The notes: generated by a model not told the origin, from the letters alone. A DNA stretch of 64,000 bases from Massilia sp. PDC64 (GCF_900101265.1 NZ_FMZS01000011.1:62001-126000); one strand, 5' to 3'; shown: positions 7,225-15,647, numbered from the stretch's first letter. Made by a program: numbers and translations.

Positions 7225-9651
7225 TCAGGCGCGCAGTTTGGCACCGTGTTTTTGTTGCGCGGCGGATGCCAGCGCGGCCATGATGGCCTCGACCGCATCG
7301 TCCTGCAGCGTCGATTGAGTATCTTGCAAGCCAAAGCGGAAAGCAAGACTTTTTTCATCTTGTTCCAAACCTTTGCCGCGGTATTCATCAAATAAAACAA
7401 CGGCTTGCACGAGTTTGCCAAGCGGGTTCGACACCAGTTCCGCCTGGAATGCGTCGAGCAATGCCTGGGCCGGCACGTCCTGTTTCACCACCAGGGCGAG
7501 GTCGCGCGTCGCACCCGGGAACTTGGAAATTTCCGTGTAGCTGGGCACGTCACGGGCGCGCAATGCGTCCGCATCGACTTCGAACAGCACGGGCGCCTGC
7601 GGCAGGTCGTACTTCTGCAGCCAGCGCGGATGCAGTTCGCCGATCACGCCGACGACCTTGCCGTCCACTTCCACCGTGGCCGAGCGCCCCGGATGCAGCG
7701 CCGGGTGTTCGGTCTTGCTGAAGCGTACGGCGCGGGGCGCGAACAGCGCTTCCAGGTCGCCCTTGACGTCGAAGTAATCGACGGCACGGGTCGGCTGGCC
7801 CCACTGCTCGTCCGCGGCCGGGCCATAGGCGATGGCGGCGACGCGCTTCGGCTGGTCGAAACCGGCGACGGCCAGCGGACCGTCCTGGGCTTCCGGATTG
7901 CGCAGGAACACGCCGCCCACTTCGAACACGCGCACGCGGCCCGCCTTGCGGTTCAGGTTGTAGCGCACGTTGGCGACGAGACTGCCGATCAGCGACGAGC
8001 GCATCACGCTCATCTGGCTCGCGATCGGGTTCTGCAGGCGAATCGGATCCGTGTTGTTCGCGAAATCCGCTTCCCACTGCTGCTCGACGAAGCTCATGTT
8101 CACGACTTCCTGGTAGCCCAGGTCGGCCAGCTCGTGGCGGATCGCGAACAGCGAGCGGGTGTTTTCCGGCTCGATCAGCATCGCGGACGGCGCCACCGGC
8201 GGCAGCGCGGGGATGTTCTCGAAGCCATAGACGCGGGCCACTTCTTCGATCAGGTCTTCCTCGATCTCGATGTCGAAGCGGTACGACGGCGCCGTCACAT
8301 GGAACAGGCCAGCCTCGCGCTCGAACGGCAGGTGCAGGCGCGTGAAGATGTCGGCGACCATGTCGTCCGTCACGGGCACGCCGATGACCTTCGCGGCGCG
8401 CGCGGTACGCAGGGTGACCGGCTTACGCTGCGGCAGGTTCGGGGCCTGGTCGTCGATCGGGCCAACCTTCGTGTCCGCCGTGCCGCAGATCTCGACGATC
8501 AGCGACGTGATGCGTTCCAGGTGCTCGGGGATCGTCGCGTAGTCGACGCCGCGCTCGAAGCGATGTGCGGCATCCGTCGAGAAATTGTAGCGGCGGGCGC
8601 GGCCCTGGATCGCGTTCGGCCACCAGAATGCAGCTTCCAGGTAGATGTTCGTCGTGTCCAGCGACACGGCGGTCGAATCGCCACCCATGATGCCGGCCAG
8701 CGACTCGAGTTCTTTCTCGTCGGCGATCACACCGACCCACTCGTCGATGTCGACGGTGTTGCCGTTCAGGAGCTTCAGCGTTTCGCCCTTGCGGCCCCAG
8801 CGCACGTCCATGCCGCCGTGGATCTTGTCCAGGTCAAACACGTGCGACGGACGGCCCACTTCCAGCATGACGTAGTTCGAGATGTCGACGAGGGCCGACA
8901 CGGAACGCTGGCCGCTGCGCTCGAGGCGGCGCTTCATCCATTCCGGGGTCGTCGCTTTCGCGTTCAGGCCGCGGATGACGCGGCCGGCGAAACGGCCGCA
9001 CAGGTCCGGCGCGGAGATCTTGACGGGCAGCACTTCGTCCGTGTTCACGGGCACGTTGCGGAAGGCCGGCAGGGAGAGCGGCACGCCGGTCAGCGCCGAC
9101 ACTTCGCGCGCCACGCCCAGCACGGACAGGCAGTCCGCCTTGTTCGGCGTAAGCTTGATCGTGAATTTCAGGTCGTTCAGGCCCAGGTAATCGCGGATGT
9201 TCTGGCCGATGGGCGCGTCTTCCGGCAGTTCCATCAGGCCGCTGCTCTCTTCCGAGATCTTCAGTTCCTTGGCCGAGCACATCATGCCCTGCGATTCCAC
9301 GCCGCGCAGCTTGCCGACCTTGATTTCGAACGGCTTGCCGTCCGGACCCGGCGGCAGCACGGCGCCGGCCTTGGCGCAGATGGCCTTCATGCCCGCGCGC
9401 ACGTTCGGTGCGCCGCAGACGATGTTCAGCAGGGTGCCCGTGCCGACGTCGACCTGGCACACGTTCAGGCGGTCCGCGTTCGGGTGCTTCGCCACTTCCT
9501 TGACTTCCGCCACGACGACGTTCGAGAACGGCGGCGCGACCGGTTCGACCTCTTCCACCTCGAGGCCGGACATCGTGAGCAGGTGCGCGAGTTCGTCCGA
9601 ATTCAATTTCGGATCGACCATGGAACGGAGCCAGTTTTCAGAGAATTGCAT
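7225..9651 (-). CDS. pheT: Phenylalanine-tRNA ligase, beta subunit
   Basis: PheT forms the alpha2beta2 enzyme that charges tRNA-Phe and carries the editing site for mischarged Tyr. The 808 residues match the family length. Visible parts are the N-terminal MQFSENWLRSMVDP, an EMAP-like tRNA-binding domain (about 40-150, HPNADRLNVCQVD), the B3/B4 editing region, B5, a class II synthetase-like core and a C-terminal ferredoxin-fold anticodon-binding domain (TEISKFPGATRDLALVV). It lies 33 bases after pheS. Confidence 0.98.
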   Translation of the reverse strand: MQFSENWLRSMVDPKLNSDELAHLLTMSGLEVEEVEPVAPPFSNVVVAEVKEVAKHPNADRLNVCQVDVGTGTLLNIVCGAPNVRAGMKAICAKAGAVLPPGPDGKPFEIKVGKLRGVESQGMMCSAKELKISEESSGLMELPEDAPIGQNIRDYLGLNDLKFTIKLTPNKADCLSVLGVAREVSALTGVPLSLPAFRNVPVNTDEVLPVKISAPDLCGRFAGRVIRGLNAKATTPEWMKRRLERSGQRSVSALVDISNYVMLEVGRPSHVFDLDKIHGGMDVRWGRKGETLKLLNGNTVDIDEWVGVIADEKELESLAGIMGGDSTAVSLDTTNIYLEAAFWWPNAIQGRARRYNFSTDAAHRFERGVDYATIPEHLERITSLIVEICGTADTKVGPIDDQAPNLPQRKPVTLRTARAAKVIGVPVTDDMVADIFTRLHLPFEREAGLFHVTAPSYRFDIEIEEDLIEEVARVYGFENIPALPPVAPSAMLIEPENTRSLFAIRHELADLGYQEVVNMSFVEQQWEADFANNTDPIRLQNPIASQMSVMRSSLIGSLVANVRYNLNRKAGRVRVFEVGGVFLRNPEAQDGPLAVAGFDQPKRVAAIAYGPAADEQWGQPTRAVDYFDVKGDLEALFAPRAVRFSKTEHPALHPGRSATVEVDGKVVGVIGELHPRWLQKYDLPQAPVLFEVDADALRARDVPSYTEISKFPGATRDLALVVKQDVPAQALLDAFQAELVSNPLGKLVQAVVLFDEYRGKGLEQDEKSLAFRFGLQDTQSTLQDDAVEAIMAALASAAQQKHGAKLRA

Positions 9652-9684
9652 ACTCGTTTGCCTTGTTGTTCGATCGGTTGCGGC

Positions 9685-10701
9685 TTAATTGAATTGTTTC
9701 AGGAAACGGAGATCGCCTTCGTAGAAGAGGCGCAAATCGTTGATCCCGTAGCGCAGCATGGTCAGGCGCTCCAGGCCCGAACCGAATGCGAAACCGATGA
9801 ATTTTTCCGGATCCAGTCCGAAATTGCGGACGACCGTCGGGTGCACCTGGCCGGCGCCCGACACTTCCAGCCAGCGGCCCTTCAGCGGACCGGAGCCGAA
9901 CGCGATGTCGATCTCGGCCGACGGTTCCGTGAACGGGAAGTACGACGGGCGGAAGCGGACCTGCAGGTCGTCCGTCTCGAAGAATGCCTTCACGAAGTTC
10001 AGGTACACGCCCTTCAGGTCGGCAAAGCTGATGTCCTCGCCGATCCACAGGCCTTCGACCTGGTGGAACATCGGCGAGTGGGTGGCGTCGCTGTCGACGC
10101 GGTACGTGCGGCCCGGCGCGATCACCTTGATCGGCGGCGTATGCGTGCGCGCATAGCGCACCTGCATCGGGCTCGTGTGAGTGCGCAGCAGCAGCGGCTT
10201 GCCCGTGCTGTCATTGCCTTCGATGTAGAACGTGTCCTGCATCGAGCGTGCCGGGTGGTTTTCCGGGCTGTTCAGCGCAGTGAAATTGGTCCAGTCGGTC
10301 TCGATCTCGGGGCCGTCGGCCACATCGAAACCGATCGAGCGGAAGATCTGTTCGACCCGTTCCCAGGTCCGCATGACAGGGTGGATGCCGCCCTTGGAAC
10401 GGCCGCGGCCCGGCAGGGTGACGTCGATCGCTTCGGCGTTCAGGCGCGCCATCAATTGCGCGTTGGCGAGATCCTCGCGGCGGGCCGTCAACGCCTGTTC
10501 GATTTTTTCTTTGGCGGCGTTGATCAGGGCGCCCTGCGCCTTGCGCTGTTCGGGATCGAGCTTGCCGAGGCCCTTCATCAGTTCGGTCACCTGGCCGGTC
10601 TTGCCCAGGTATTTCGCTTTTGCGTTTTCCAGCGCGGCAGCGTCTTGTGCCGCACCAAAGTCGGATTGGGCGGAGACGACGAGTTCTTCCAGCGAGTTCA
10701 T
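9685..10701 (-). CDS. pheS: Phenylalanine-tRNA ligase, alpha subunit
   Basis: The catalytic subunit activates phenylalanine and transfers it to tRNA-Phe. The 338 residues start with a coiled-coil tRNA-binding arm (about 1-85). Class II synthetase motifs follow: motif 1 around GGIHPVMRTWERVEQIF, motif 2 with RTHTSPMQVRYA and GRTYRVDSDATHSPMFHQVEG, and motif 3 with FAFGSGLERLTMLRYG. The distance to rplT is 127 bases, a little larger than within the rest of the operon. It is part of the infC-rpmI-rplT-pheST-ihfA order known from many proteobacteria. Confidence 0.98.
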   Translation of the reverse strand: MNSLEELVVSAQSDFGAAQDAAALENAKAKYLGKTGQVTELMKGLGKLDPEQRKAQGALINAAKEKIEQALTARREDLANAQLMARLNAEAIDVTLPGRGRSKGGIHPVMRTWERVEQIFRSIGFDVADGPEIETDWTNFTALNSPENHPARSMQDTFYIEGNDSTGKPLLLRTHTSPMQVRYARTHTPPIKVIAPGRTYRVDSDATHSPMFHQVEGLWIGEDISFADLKGVYLNFVKAFFETDDLQVRFRPSYFPFTEPSAEIDIAFGSGPLKGRWLEVSGAGQVHPTVVRNFGLDPEKFIGFAFGSGLERLTMLRYGINDLRLFYEGDLRFLKQFN

Positions 10702-10828
10702 GCGTATTCTTGTCCTATTTTGACGGCGGGAGGCGCCAGAAACAAAAACAGGGCATCGGTCGTGAAACCTTTGCCCCGTCCTTTGCGCGCCGCGCTGATG
10801 CGAGGCGCTGTACTTCTTCGCAGACTGA

Positions 10829-11188
10829 TTAAGCAGCCAGCTTTGCCTTGACGGTGTTCACGATAGCGGCAAAAGCCGGCTTGTCGTTGACAGCCATGTC
10901 GGCCAGGACTTTACGGTCCAGTTCAATCGCGGCTTTCTTCAGGCCGTTCATGAATGCGCTGTAGGTCATGCCGTGCGAACGCGAAGCTGCGTTGATACGG
11001 GTGATCCACAGGGCGCGGAAAACGCGCTTTTTGTTGCGGCGGTCGCGGTATGCGTACTGGCCAGCGCGCATGACTGCTTGCTTGGCAATACGGAATACTT
11101 TGCTGCGGCGGCCACGGTAGCCTTTGGCAAGTTCAAGAACCTTCTTGTGACGGGCACGTGCAGTAACCCCACGTTTTACTCGAGGCAT
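10829..11188 (-). CDS. rplT: 50S ribosomal protein L20
   Basis: L20 binds 23S rRNA early in large-subunit assembly and, in E. coli, represses translation of rpmI-rplT. The 119 residues match the family exactly, beginning MPRVKRGVTARARHKKVL and continuing YRGRRSKVFRIAKQAVMRAG. A basic N-terminal helix precedes the compact C-terminal domain. It follows rpmI by 20 bases. The sequence is less GC-rich at third positions than its neighbours, as expected of a highly expressed ribosomal gene. Confidence 0.98.
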   Translation of the reverse strand: MPRVKRGVTARARHKKVLELAKGYRGRRSKVFRIAKQAVMRAGQYAYRDRRNKKRVFRALWITRINAASRSHGMTYSAFMNGLKKAAIELDRKVLADMAVNDKPAFAAIVNTVKAKLAA

Positions 11189-11208
11189 ATTCGCTCCTTA
11201 GTGTGAGA

Positions 11209-11409
11209 TTAAACAGCAGACGGCATCATGCGGTAGACGCTTTGGACGTCGGACGCATTGATGTTACGGGTGCCACGCAGCTGGCGCTTGTTCTTGGTGG
11301 TTTTCTTGGTCAGGATGTGACGCTTGAACGCCATACCCGATTTGACGGTACCACCCGGGCGCACGCGAAAACGCTTTTTCGCGGAGCTTTTGGTTTTCAT
11401 TTTCGGCAT
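11209..11409 (-). CDS. rpmI: 50S ribosomal protein L35
   Basis: Encodes 66 residues, the normal length of L35. It begins MPKMKTKSSAKKRFRVRPGG and ends in the family motif YRMMP. The open frame extends further upstream, but the start at 11409 is fixed by homology to the family N-terminus and an AGAAG-type ribosome-binding site. It sits between infC (320-base gap) and rplT (20-base gap). The long leader towards infC holds a very GC-rich hairpin and is a likely site of L20 control. Confidence 0.97.
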   Translation of the reverse strand: MPKMKTKSSAKKRFRVRPGGTVKSGMAFKRHILTKKTTKNKRQLRGTRNINASDVQSVYRMMPSAV

Positions 11410-11729
11410 AGTCTTCTGCCCTCTTACAGGCAGCCTCATATGTAACAGGATTGCAGGTGGCAGCAACGCTGCTCTTGGATGCCTGCTTTCACTTGTCTCT
11501 GCAGCGGAAGCGGGTCCACTACAGTCTTGCATTCCCGTCCTTGCGAACATGGGAACCGCAGATTCTAGCACAGTTTTATGCCCGTGCACATCTCAGCCAT
11601 GCACGACGGAAACCGAAAACTGGAAAATGGAATAGGCCGGGCCCGGACCGCGGGACGAACCCGGGGCCCGGGCCCGGCCCGGCTAGACTGTCACTGCGAG
11701 ATACGAACCCGCGGCGAAGCGACGAAGAA
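11410..11729 (-). promoter_or_regulatory. infC-rpmI spacer with GC-rich hairpin, possible L20 leader
   Basis: A 320-base gene-free spacer inside the operon. At 11635-11679 twelve-base arms GGCCGGGCCCGG and CCGGGCCCGGCC flank a 21-base GC-rich centre that can pair further, giving a very stable RNA hairpin just after infC. There is no T-run behind it. In E. coli the equivalent leader folds into a pseudoknot bound by L20. A similar role here is inference from position only. No coding frame with a credible start is seen. Confidence 0.4.
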
Positions 11730-12251
11730 TTACTTCTTCTTCTTGGGCGCGACCACCATGATCATCTGGCGGCCTTCCAGCTTCGGAAACTGCTCGACCT
11801 GGCCATACGGCTCCAGGTCGCCACGCAGACGCTCCAGCATGCGCATACCGATGTCCTGGTGAGCCATTTCACGGCCGCGGAAACGGAGGGTGATCTTGGT
11901 CTTGTCACCCTCTTCCAGGAACTTGATCAGGTTACGCAGCTTGATGCTGTAGTCACCCTCGTCCGTACCAGGACGGAACTTGATTTCCTTGACCTGGATG
12001 ACTTTCTGCTTCAGCTTCGCTTCGTGCGCCTTCTTCTGCTCCGAATACTTGAACTTGCCGTAGTCCATCAGACGGCAGACCGGCGGGTTCGCATTCGGCG
12101 CGATTTCCACCAGGTCGACGTTCGCTTCTTCAGCCAGACGAAATGCTTCGGCCAGGCTCACAATGCCCAGCGGCTCGTTGTTCACCCCGTTCAGACGCAT
12201 TTCGGGGTAAGTGATCTCGCCATTGATGCGATGCGACTTGTCAGTAGCTAT
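11730..12251 (-). CDS. infC: Translation initiation factor IF-3, AUA start
   Basis: IF-3 binds the 30S subunit, checks start-codon pairing and keeps subunits apart. The first in-frame ATG (12200) would remove the conserved RINGEIT segment. Reading upstream in frame gives ATDKSHRINGEITYPEMRLNG, preceded by a codon ATA at 12251-12249 with AAAGGA six bases before it. A rare start codon is the known self-control device of infC (AUU in E. coli), because IF-3 discriminates against its own start. That gives 173 residues, the usual length, with the N-domain, a Lys-rich linker and the C-domain ending APKKKK. It lies 53 bases after thrS. Confidence 0.95.
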   Translation of the reverse strand: MATDKSHRINGEITYPEMRLNGVNNEPLGIVSLAEAFRLAEEANVDLVEIAPNANPPVCRLMDYGKFKYSEQKKAHEAKLKQKVIQVKEIKFRPGTDEGDYSIKLRNLIKFLEEGDKTKITLRFRGREMAHQDIGMRMLERLRGDLEPYGQVEQFPKLEGRQMIMVVAPKKKK

Positions 12252-12304
12252 GTTGTTTCCTTTGAAAGTGATGTGGGTTTGGCCGTCTCAAGGCGGAGTG
12301 CGGA

Positions 12305-14215
12305 TTACTTTGCCTTGGATGCTACCTCGCCTTGGAGGCGTTCCAGCAGCGCATCGACCGACATGACGCCGAGGTCGACATTGCCGCGGGCGCGAACGGC
12401 CACGGTGTTGGCATCCCGCTCTTTATCGCCGACAACTAGGATGTACGGCAGTTTTTGGACGGAATGCTCCCGAATTTTATAGGTAATCTTCTCGTTCCGC
12501 AAATCAGCGTGAACACGCAGGCCCGCCGCCTTCAGCTTCGCTTCGACCTGTTTGACGTAGTCGGCCTGCGCATCCGAGATGTTCAGGATGGCAACCTGGA
12601 CCGGCGCCAGCCACAGCGGCAACGCACCCGCATAGTTCTCGATCAGGATGCCGATGAAGCGCTCCATCGAGCCGACGATCGCACGGTGCAGCATCACGGG
12701 CACTTTACGCGAGTTATCTTCCGCGACATATTCCGCGCCGAGACGGCCCGGCATCGAGAAGTCAACCTGCATCGTGCCGACCTGCCACGGACGGCCGAGG
12801 CTGTCCTTCAGGTGGTACTCGATCTTCGGACCGTAGAACGCGCCCTCGCCCGGCAGCTCCGTCCAGGTCACGCCGCAGCCGCGCAGCGCGGAACGCAGCG
12901 CTTCTTCCGCCTGGTCCCACACTTCGTCGGAACCGATGCGGTTGTCCGGACGCAATGCGATCTTGACGTCGATGTTCTCGAAGCCGAAGTCCTCGTACAC
13001 CTTCATCGCCTGGGCGTGGAACGCGACGACTTCCGGCGCAATTTGATCTTCAGTACAAAAGACGTGGCCGTCGTCCTGGGTGAAGCCGCGCACGCGCATC
13101 AGGCCGTGCAGCGCGCCCGACGATTCGTTGCGGTGACACTGGCCGAACTCGCCATAGCGCAGCGGCAGGTCGCGGTACGAACGCAGGCCGGCGTTATAGA
13201 TCTGCACGTGGCCCGGGCAGTTCATCGGCTTCAGCGCATAGGTGCGGTTTTCCGACTCGGTCGTGAACATGTTTTCACGATAATTGTCCCAGTGACCAGT
13301 CTTCTGCCACAGGCTGACGTCGATGATCTGCGGCGCCTTGACTTCGTTGTAGCCGGTGGTCTGGTAAGTCTTGCGCATGTATTGCTCGACCTGCTGCCAG
13401 ATGGTCCAGCCTTTCGGGTGCCAGAAGATCAGGCCCGGCGCTTCGTCCTGGAAGTGGAACAGGTCCAGCTGCTTGCCCAGCTTGCGATGATCGCGCTTCT
13501 CGGCTTCTTCCAGCATGTGCAGGTATTGCTCCTGGTCTTCTTTCTTCGCCCAGGCGGTGCCGTAGACACGCTGCAGCATCTCGTTCTTGGAGTCGCCGCG
13601 CCAGTACGCGCCCGCCAGCTTCATCAGCTTGAAGACTTTCAGCTTGCCGGTCGACGGCACGTGCGGGCCGCGGCACAGGTCGGTGAACTTGCCTTCGGTG
13701 TACAGCGACACGTCCTCGTTCGCCGGGATCGACGCGATGATCTCGGCCTTGTAGTCTTCGCCGATCGACTTGAAGTACGCCACGGCTTCGTCGCGCGGGA
13801 GGACTTTACGGGTGACCGGCTCGTCCTTCTTGGCGAGCTCCGCCATCTTTTTCTCGATGGCTTGCAGGTCGTCCGGGGTGAACGGGCGCTTGTACGAGAA
13901 GTCGTAGTAGAAACCGTTCTCGATCACGGGGCCGATGGTGACCTGTGCGTCCGGGAACAATTCCTTGACGGCATAAGCCAGCAGGTGGGCGGTCGAGTGG
14001 CGGATGACGTCCAGGCCTTCCGGATCCTTGTCCGTGACGATGGCGAGATCTGCGTCGTCCTCGATCAGGAACGACGTGTCGACGACCTTGCCGTTGACCT
14101 TGCCGGCCAGCGCGGCCTTGGCCAGGCTCGGGGCGATGCTGGACGCCACCTGGGCGACCGTCACCGGACCTTCGAATTGACGGCTCGAGCCGTCCGGGAG
14201 GCGAACATTCAACAT
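12305..14215 (-). CDS. thrS: Threonine-tRNA ligase
   Basis: Charges tRNA-Thr and edits Ser-tRNA-Thr. With the start at 14215 (MLNVRLPDGS) the protein has 636 residues. GGAG six bases upstream supports this start over the in-frame ATG at 14236. The order is a TGS domain (1-62), the editing domain with the zinc-like HSTAHLL and the Cys/His tract LCRGPHVPST, the class II catalytic core (MNCPGHVQIY, RYGEFGQCHRNESSGALHGL, MLHRAIVGSMERF) and the anticodon-binding domain. A small hairpin GGCGC-ATG-GCGCC lies just before the ribosome-binding site and could affect translation. It is the first gene of the translation operon. Confidence 0.98.
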   Translation of the reverse strand: MLNVRLPDGSSRQFEGPVTVAQVASSIAPSLAKAALAGKVNGKVVDTSFLIEDDADLAIVTDKDPEGLDVIRHSTAHLLAYAVKELFPDAQVTIGPVIENGFYYDFSYKRPFTPDDLQAIEKKMAELAKKDEPVTRKVLPRDEAVAYFKSIGEDYKAEIIASIPANEDVSLYTEGKFTDLCRGPHVPSTGKLKVFKLMKLAGAYWRGDSKNEMLQRVYGTAWAKKEDQEQYLHMLEEAEKRDHRKLGKQLDLFHFQDEAPGLIFWHPKGWTIWQQVEQYMRKTYQTTGYNEVKAPQIIDVSLWQKTGHWDNYRENMFTTESENRTYALKPMNCPGHVQIYNAGLRSYRDLPLRYGEFGQCHRNESSGALHGLMRVRGFTQDDGHVFCTEDQIAPEVVAFHAQAMKVYEDFGFENIDVKIALRPDNRIGSDEVWDQAEEALRSALRGCGVTWTELPGEGAFYGPKIEYHLKDSLGRPWQVGTMQVDFSMPGRLGAEYVAEDNSRKVPVMLHRAIVGSMERFIGILIENYAGALPLWLAPVQVAILNISDAQADYVKQVEAKLKAAGLRVHADLRNEKITYKIREHSVQKLPYILVVGDKERDANTVAVRARGNVDLGVMSVDALLERLQGEVASKAK

Positions 14216-14281
14216 TGTGAGCTCCATCGGCGCCATGCGCCCGTTCAGGTTAATAAGTTTGAAACTGGAAAATTAAGGACG

Positions 14282-14310
14282 AAAAAAAACGCGCACTAGG
14301 CGCGTTTCTT
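14282..14310 (-). terminator. Intrinsic terminator of the tRNA-Val transcript
   Basis: On the minus strand AAACGCGC, a five-base loop and GCGCGTTT run straight into a tract of eight T residues. The only leftward unit upstream is tRNA-Val, so the primary transcript would include a trailer of about 170 bases beyond the tRNA. It isolates thrS, which starts 67 bases further on. Confidence 0.8.
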
Positions 14311-14477
14311 TCAGTGTCGTCGAGCTGCTGCGAAAGACAATATGACACCCTACCGCGTCTAGCGATTCCCCCACAACGTCGTTGTAGTTCGCGGTGTCAT
14401 AACCGATCGTGCCTTTCTCGCTCTTACTGACGACAAGAGCGGAAAACCGTAGTTCCCCGCGCTTGTCTTTGGTGTTC
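14311..14477 (-). ncRNA. Structured trailer of the tRNA-Val transcript
   Basis: About 167 bases between the tRNA CCA end and the terminator. It contains ATGACACC (14342-14349) pairing with GGTGTCAT (14393-14400) and an internal near-palindrome ACAACG-T-CGTTGT (14373-14385). An open frame of about 65 codons crosses it on the minus strand but has no start codon or ribosome-binding site. It is therefore read as an RNA trailer, not a gene. Possible independent function is a hypothesis. Confidence 0.3.
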
Positions 14478-14554
14478 TGGTGGGCGGTGCAGAATTCGAA
14501 TCTGCGACCCCTTGGATGTCGACCAAGTATTCTAACCAGCTGAACTAACCGCCC
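14478..14554 (-). tRNA. tRNA-Val (anticodon GAC)
   Basis: The 77-base gene folds as a cloverleaf: acceptor GGGCGGT with ACCGCCC, discriminator A and an encoded CCA, D-stem GTTC with GAAT, anticodon stem CTTGG with CCAAG, and T-arm GCAGA-TTCGAAT-TCTGC. The seven-base anticodon loop is TCGACAT, giving anticodon GAC and decoding valine GUC/GUU. Position 33, nearly always U, is C in this reading. A strong promoter lies ten bases upstream of the mature 5' end. Confidence 0.93.
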
Positions 14555-14564
14555 GTATGCCGCC

Positions 14565-14593
14565 ATTATAAGGGGATAGCACCCATCCTGCAA
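14565..14593 (-). promoter_or_regulatory. Sigma-70-type promoter of tRNA-Val
   Basis: On the minus strand TTGCAG and a perfect TATAAT are separated by exactly 17 bases. The mature tRNA begins ten bases after the -10 box. Transcription would start within a few bases of the tRNA 5' end. Confidence 0.75.
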
Positions 14594-14621
14594 GGACACC
14601 CGCGCGGTCACCCTGTATACT
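14593..14621 (+). promoter_or_regulatory. Candidate promoter of the CDF transporter gene
   Basis: AGGACA and TATACT stand 17 bases apart, with the -10 box 29 bases before the ATG at 14651. The -35 region touches that of the divergent tRNA-Val promoter, so the two polymerases would compete. Confidence 0.45.
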
Positions 14622-14650
14622 GCCCGACTGTTTCCACATCGTCCAAGTTC

Positions 14651-15577
14651 ATGACCGACCAAGCCGGCTCCTCCGCCCACCTCCATGCCCACCTCGACGG
14701 CGACGCCCGCCACGCCCACACGATCGAAGGCCGCAGCCAGTCCGCCATGGCCATCGCGCTCGGGCTGACCTTGCTGTATGCGCTGGTGGAGGTCGTCAGC
14801 GGCTTCCTGTCGAATTCGCTCGCGCTGATCTCGGACGCCGGCCACATGGTCACCGACGCCGCCGCCCTCGGCCTTGCCCTGCTGGCCCAGCTGATCGCAC
14901 GGCGGCCGCCGTCCGCGCGCCATTCGTTCGGCTTCGTGCGCGCGGAAGCCCTCGCCGCGTTCGTCAACAGCCTGGCGATGCTGCTGCTCGTCGGGTGGAT
15001 CGTGTTCGAAGCCGTCCAGCGCCTCGCGCATCCGGAGCATGTCGGCGGAAAAACCGTGCTGATCGTCGCCGCGATCGGCGCCTGCATCAACATCGCCGTC
15101 GCGTGGGTGCTGTCGCGCGACGAGCAGAGCATCAACACGCGCGCCGCCCTCGTCAACGTGCTGGGCGACCTGCTCGGCTCCATCGCCGCCATCGCCGCGG
15201 GTGCGATCATCCATTTCACGGGCTGGGTGCGGATCGACCCGATCCTGTCGATCTTCGTGTCGCTGCTGATCCTGAAGTCGACGGTGAGCGTGCTGCGCGA
15301 GTCCTATCACTTCCTGATGGAAGGCGTGCCGCACCAGATCGACTACCTCAAAATTGGCGCCGACCTCGCCGCGATCGCCGGCGTGCGCTCCGTGCACGAC
15401 CTGCACGTGTGGGACATGTCGCCCGGCGAGCCCGCGCTGATCGGCCACCTGGAAATCGACGACCTGAACGCCTGGCCCGACGTGCTCCGGGCCGTCAAGG
15501 CCATGCTGCTCGACAAGCACGGCATCGACCACGTCACGCTGCAGCCCGAACTGCGCGACTGCTCCGACACCCTGTAA
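14651..15577 (+). CDS. Cation diffusion facilitator metal exporter (CzcD/ZitB type)
   Basis: A 308-residue inner-membrane proton/metal antiporter, exporting probably Zn(II), Co(II) or Cd(II). The N-terminus is His-rich (HLHAHLDGDARHAH), as in CzcD. Six membrane helices cover about 30-215, followed by the cytoplasmic metal-binding ferredoxin-like domain (about 215-295). The first metal motif in helix 2 is SDAGHMVTD, with the usual H-xxx-D. The second in helix 5 reads NVLGD where zinc exporters normally have HVLGD, so one site ligand is Asn. No operon partner is seen. Confidence 0.9.
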   Translation: MTDQAGSSAHLHAHLDGDARHAHTIEGRSQSAMAIALGLTLLYALVEVVSGFLSNSLALISDAGHMVTDAAALGLALLAQLIARRPPSARHSFGFVRAEALAAFVNSLAMLLLVGWIVFEAVQRLAHPEHVGGKTVLIVAAIGACINIAVAWVLSRDEQSINTRAALVNVLGDLLGSIAAIAAGAIIHFTGWVRIDPILSIFVSLLILKSTVSVLRESYHFLMEGVPHQIDYLKIGADLAAIAGVRSVHDLHVWDMSPGEPALIGHLEIDDLNAWPDVLRAVKAMLLDKHGIDHVTLQPELRDCSDTL

Positions 15578-15647
15578 GCGGGTTCCGACCCGACCTCGGG
15601 ACGCACGCCGATATCCCTGCCGCAGCCACCCTGCGGATAATCGGCAC

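Noticed and set aside
7405..10851. Open frame of 1148 codons on the plus strand across pheT and pheS
   Set aside because: It runs across two real genes and their spacer on the other strand; the composition is that of an antisense shadow.
11209..11589. Longer 126-codon version of rpmI
   Set aside because: L35 has a fixed 64-66-residue length and begins MPKMKTK; the extension is non-coding leader.
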